64,000 nt of DNA from Carboxylicivirga litoralis (GTDB taxonomy: Bacteria; Bacteroidota; Bacteroidia; Bacteroidales; Marinilabiliaceae): the NCBI RefSeq assembly GCF_025499605.1, contig NZ_JAFMVC010000002.1:1-64000 (forward strand), read 5' to 3'. Below, one piece after another: positions 60,748 to 64,000 of this stretch. How positions within the stretch are numbered: the stretch's first letter is position 1; every line of letters begins with the position of its first letter. A program made the translations under genes and the position numbers. The notes under the pieces were generated by a model that was given only the letters and a program-made list of their open reading frames with translations, made no database searches and was not told the DNA's origin.

Positions 60748-62061
60748 CTAATTAAAAAGTTTATCACTCAATAGGTTTAAAGCTTGCTTTTTGTCCTGCG
60801 CATTGATCAGCAAAGATAAATTAAAATTGCTTCCCCCGTATGATATCATACGAATTGATATATTTTTTATGGCATCAAATATTGTATTGGCATACCCTCT
60901 GTTTTCAGCAATCAAATCTCCAACAACACACACAATTACCTGGTCGTGGTCAACTTCAACAGTTCCATACTTCTTCAGGTCGTTAACTATTTCGTTTAGG
61001 TGCTTGTCGTCATCAATGGTAACCGAAACGCCAACCTCCGATGTTGTAATCATGTCAATGGGGGTTTTGTAGCTTTCAAATATCTCAAACACCTTTCGCA
61101 AGAAACCGTAGGCCAGTAACATGCGGCCAGATTTAATTTTGATAGCTGTAATGCCATCCTTTGCTGCTACAGCAGCCATGCGCTCTTTATTCTGTTTCGA
61201 AGAAATAAGGGTTCCTTCGGCTTTAGGAGCCATGGTATTTAATAAACGAACCGGAATATTAGCCAGTTTAGCCGGTAGTACGCTTGTTGGGTGAAGGATT
61301 TTTGCTCCGAAATAAGCCAGCTCCGCGGCTTCGTCAAATGACAGTTCTTTGATACTCTGGGTATTCTCAACGTAGCGTGGATCGTTGTTGTGCATGCCAT
61401 CAATATCAGTCCAAATCTGTATTTCATCTGCCTGAATAGCTGCGCCAATCAAAGATGCGGAATAATCACTGCCTCCGCGTTGTAAATTGTCAATCTCACC
61501 AAAGGCATTTCTGCATATGTAACCTTGTGTGATGTATATTGTATGACCACCTTCTTCTGTGATAAGGTTCTGGATGTTTTCTTTGATGTAGTTAATATCC
61601 GGCTCATTGTTTTTGTCAATGCGCATATAATCTAAAGCTGGTAAAAGAGCCGAGTCTTTTCCGTTCTCCTGAAGAAAATAATGGAATAAGGCCGTTGAAA
61701 TAAGTTCGCCTTGTGCCAAAATCGCCTTTTCTTCAAAAACAGTGAACATGTCGATAGTAAATGAGCGAATAAAGTTAAAGTGCGATTTGATTAGCTCTTT
61801 ACCTTTATTAATGAACTCTTCACTTTTGTATAATTGCTCAACCTCTTGCTCATATTTCTGTTCGAGGTTGTTGATAATTTCATTGGCGCCGTCGTGGTTC
61901 TTCTTATATAAGTAATTGGCAATTTCAACCAGGCTGTTGGTAGTGCCCGACATAGCCGATAATACAACGATTTTCTGATGACCGTTATCAATAATTTCGG
62001 CTACTTCTTTCATGCGTTGAGCTGAGCCAACCGATGTTCCACCAAATTTTAGTACTCTCAT
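60748..62061 (-). CDS. lysC: Aspartate kinase
   Basis: 437 aa from ATG 62061. It phosphorylates aspartate, entry to lysine, threonine and methionine synthesis. N-terminal KFGGTSVGSAQRM and LQRGGSDYSASLIGA form the kinase site. Two ACT domains lie at about 305-437 (DMITTSEVGVSVTIDD, GGSNFNLSLLINAQDK), implying lysine or threonine feedback. It is a stand-alone kinase, not fused to homoserine dehydrogenase. The lysA gene follows. Confidence 0.94.
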   Translation of the reverse strand: MRVLKFGGTSVGSAQRMKEVAEIIDNGHQKIVVLSAMSGTTNSLVEIANYLYKKNHDGANEIINNLEQKYEQEVEQLYKSEEFINKGKELIKSHFNFIRSFTIDMFTVFEEKAILAQGELISTALFHYFLQENGKDSALLPALDYMRIDKNNEPDINYIKENIQNLITEEGGHTIYITQGYICRNAFGEIDNLQRGGSDYSASLIGAAIQADEIQIWTDIDGMHNNDPRYVENTQSIKELSFDEAAELAYFGAKILHPTSVLPAKLANIPVRLLNTMAPKAEGTLISSKQNKERMAAVAAKDGITAIKIKSGRMLLAYGFLRKVFEIFESYKTPIDMITTSEVGVSVTIDDDKHLNEIVNDLKKYGTVEVDHDQVIVCVVGDLIAENRGYANTIFDAIKNISIRMISYGGSNFNLSLLINAQDKKQALNLLSDKLFN

Positions 62062-62315
62062 TTCAAATCTCAATAATGATTATTCACAATAACTTATTGG
62101 CAAAATTATAAGATTTATAGGCACATTGTCTAAGTATTTAATAGAAATATGATGCTATGGATTTTGATTATTAACAAATTAGGTGCGCCAGCAAGAAAAA
62201 CAACTAAAAATAACAAAAAGTTAAAAAAATAACAACAAATATTATTTTCATGATATTTGTGTATTATTTAAAATTTTAAACAATCTGTGTGTTTTTACTT
62301 TCGCCAAAATGCGGC

Positions 62316-62323
62316 TACCTTTG
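62316..62323 (+). promoter_or_regulatory. -7 box of the engB promoter
   Basis: TACCTTTG, an exact TAnnTTTG match, 20 bases before the start codon. A -33 partial match TTTT lies 19 nt upstream (62293-62296). Confidence 0.5.
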
Positions 62324-62342
62324 CTGAAAATAAGAGAACTCC

Positions 62343-62939
62343 ATGGAAATTCTTTCAGCTCAGTTTCATAAAAGTAGTGCCAAAGCCAGTCAATGTCCAA
62401 AAGAGGACAGGCCTGAATATGCCTTTATTGGGCGCTCAAATGTTGGAAAATCATCGTTGATTAATAAGTTATGCAAACGTAAGGCCTTAGCCAAGATATC
62501 ATCGACGCCAGGTAAAACACAACTAATCAATCATTTTGACATTGATGGAAAGTGGTACCTGGTAGATTTGCCCGGTTTTGGTTATGCAAAAGTTTCTAAA
62601 ACTATCCGATCTACATTTGGAGCGCTTATCACCGATTATATTTCGAACCGTAAGAACCTGATGTGCTTATTCGTTTTAATCGATTCGCGCATACCCATGC
62701 AGGAAATCGATTTGGTGTTTATGAATTCCATGGTTGAAAATGGCGTACCCATCGCTATTGTGTTTACAAAAACAGATAAACTGAATAAAACGCAATATGC
62801 CACCAATATGAAGGCATACGAAGAGAAATTACTGGAATATTGGGAAGAATTACCACCGGTGTTTTATACATCTGCAAAAAGTGGTGATGGCAGTGAAGCC
62901 GTGCTGGATTTTATCGAGGATTTAAACTCAAAGTGGTAA
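62343..62939 (+). CDS. engB: Ribosome biogenesis GTP-binding protein
   Basis: 198 aa (YsxC/YihA family). GTPase motifs G1 GRSNVGKSSLINKL, G2-like TPGKTQLINHF, G3 DLPGFGYAKV, G4 FTKTDKLNK and G5 TSAKSG are all intact. It assists late large-subunit assembly. Divergent from lysC. Confidence 0.96.
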   Translation: MEILSAQFHKSSAKASQCPKEDRPEYAFIGRSNVGKSSLINKLCKRKALAKISSTPGKTQLINHFDIDGKWYLVDLPGFGYAKVSKTIRSTFGALITDYISNRKNLMCLFVLIDSRIPMQEIDLVFMNSMVENGVPIAIVFTKTDKLNKTQYATNMKAYEEKLLEYWEELPPVFYTSAKSGDGSEAVLDFIEDLNSKW

Positions 62940-63026
62940 GGTGCATTATTAGAGGTGCTTACGTTTGGGTTTTAACAATTATACTTTTTTATGAGATTTG
63001 TGCATGTTAAGAAAGTATGAATTGTT

Positions 63027-63034
63027 TACCTTTG
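63027..63034 (+). promoter_or_regulatory. -7 box of the prs promoter
   Basis: TACCTTTG, 45 bases before the start. A TTTG at 62997-63000 is spaced 26 nt away, too far for a good -33 box, so the call rests on the -7 match. Confidence 0.35.
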
Positions 63035-63079
63035 CACCCACAAAGCAACATTGAAATAATCTGATAAACATCAATTTAA

Positions 63080-64000
63080 ATGCCACCGAAAGCTCCAATT
63101 AAGATATTTGCGGGTACAAGTACCAAATATCTAGCTGAAAAAATTAGTCTTTGCTCGGGCCGAGAACTAGGAAGTGTTAACTGCTTGCGATTCAGTGATG
63201 GTGAATTTACAACCGCCTACGAAGAAACCATTCGAGGCTCTCATTTATTCTTATGTCAGTCAACTTTTCCTCCTTCAGATAACCTGATGGAGTTATTGAT
63301 GATGATTGATGCAGCCAAACGCGCATCAGCGTACAAAATTGTAGCTGTAATGCCTTATTTTGGTTTTGCACGTCAGGATCGTAAAGATCAGCCACGTGTA
63401 GCTATTGGTGCTAAGCTGGTAGCCGATATGTTACAAGCTGCGGGTGTTGACCGCGTTATTACGATGGATTTGCACGCCGACCAGATTCAGGGATTCTTCA
63501 ATATTCCTGTTGATCACCTGTATGCATCGTCTATTTTTGTGCCGCACATCAAACACATGAACCTGGAAGATTTGGTGATTGCTTCGCCTGATGTAGGTGG
63601 AACAAAACGTGCGCATACATACGCCAAATTTCTGGAAACGCCTATGGTAATTGGTCATAAGCACCGTTCAAAAGCTAACGTTGTTGATGAGTTGCGTGTG
63701 ATTGGTGATGTAAAAGGTAAAAATGTTATCATGGTTGATGACATGGTTGACACAGCCGGAACATTAACCAAAGCCGCGGATATGATGTTGGAAGCTGGTG
63801 CAAAAAGTGTAAGAGCTTTCTGTACTCATGCTGTGTTGTCGGGGCCTGCTTATGAGCGTATTGAGAATTCTGGTTTGTCTGAGTTGTATGTAACGGATTC
63901 TATTCCTTTAAAACAGCAGAGCGATAAGATAAAAGTATTGTCGGCAGCTCAACTTTTTGCTGATACAATCGAAAAAGTATATAATTATCAGTCAATAAGT
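63080..64000 (+). CDS. prs: Ribose-phosphate pyrophosphokinase, cut by window end
   Basis: 307 codons are open to the last base with no stop, so only the last few residues are missing from the usual 310-315. It makes PRPP from ribose 5-phosphate and ATP. Motifs: N-terminal KIFAGTSTKYLAEKI, FSDGEFTTAYEETIRG, the ATP-binding PYFGFARQDRKDQPR, the catalytic MDLHADQIQGFF and the PRPP loop MVDDMVDTAGTL. The ATG at 63080 fits all of these. Confidence 0.95.
   Translation, partial: MPPKAPIKIFAGTSTKYLAEKISLCSGRELGSVNCLRFSDGEFTTAYEETIRGSHLFLCQSTFPPSDNLMELLMMIDAAKRASAYKIVAVMPYFGFARQDRKDQPRVAIGAKLVADMLQAAGVDRVITMDLHADQIQGFFNIPVDHLYASSIFVPHIKHMNLEDLVIASPDVGGTKRAHTYAKFLETPMVIGHKHRSKANVVDELRVIGDVKGKNVIMVDDMVDTAGTLTKAADMMLEAGAKSVRAFCTHAVLSGPAYERIENSGLSELYVTDSIPLKQQSDKIKVLSAAQLFADTIEKVYNYQSIS

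Overview
The window reads as a chromosomal segment of a Bacteroidota member, most likely of the order Bacteroidales/Marinilabiliales. Supporting signs are SusC/SusD pairs, FecR/ECF-sigma regulation, GH92 mannosidases, promoters of the TTTG-N19-TAnnTTTG type, weak Shine-Dalgarno signals, and the Bacteroidetes-type ilvDBNC-leuACD-(leuA2)-leuB gene order. Genus or species cannot be fixed from the sequence alone. There are no rRNA or tRNA genes, CRISPR arrays, prophages or complete insertion sequences.

Layout. (1) 1-4700: an unknown lipoprotein, an NTF2-like protein, dapD on the minus strand, and two tandem secreted CarboxypepD_reg-like proteins. (2) 4700-18920: the complete branched-chain amino acid operon ilvD-ilvB-ilvN-ilvC-leuA-leuC-leuD-leuA2-leuB, followed by ilvA. 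It is preceded by a consensus promoter and a leader with an unannotated 22-codon peptide (5104-5172), in which 14 of 22 residues are Ile, Leu or Val. Mutually exclusive antiterminator and terminator hairpins follow, a textbook transcription attenuator. (3) 19000-37250: a polysaccharide-utilisation locus with ECF sigma, FecR anti-sigma, a SusC with an STN signalling domain, SusD, three GH92 alpha-mannosidases and two BSP-type zinc metallopeptidases with F5/8 and PKD modules. It looks built for mannosylated glycoproteins. (4) 37250-43900: an SPFH protein with a ribbon-helix-helix partner, a secreted protein of unknown function, a znuABC zinc importer with a probable Zur operator, a membrane LytTR regulator and a DUF6051-like hydrolase. 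(5) 43900-64000: housekeeping genes, namely transketolase, pdxB, a COG2403 GTPase, an AcpH-like hydrolase, prmC/ribD, cardiolipin synthase, an atypical SDR, a patatin/outer-membrane-barrel protein with a TylF-like methyltransferase, a DUF2975/HTH pair with a compound operator, an Ntn-type isoaspartyl peptidase, lysC-lysA, engB, and prs cut by the window end.

How it fits together. Threonine (ilvA) and possibly a citramalate-type condensation (leuA2) supply 2-oxobutyrate. IlvBN, IlvC and IlvD make valine and isoleucine precursors, and LeuACDB makes leucine. The leader peptide senses all three charged tRNAs. DapD, LysC and LysA are parts of the lysine/diaminopimelate pathway.

The strongest signals not explained by genes are the ilv attenuator and a family of hairpin-forming intergenic repeats. 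The repeats have the core ATCTTGATACTT and its inverse and fill many gene junctions, especially inside the ilv-leu operon. Other notable signals are an identical 33-bp terminator hairpin present in both orientations, a 149-bp MITE-like nested inverted repeat, and palindromic operators before the znuABC, DUF2975/HTH and SPFH/RHH genes.
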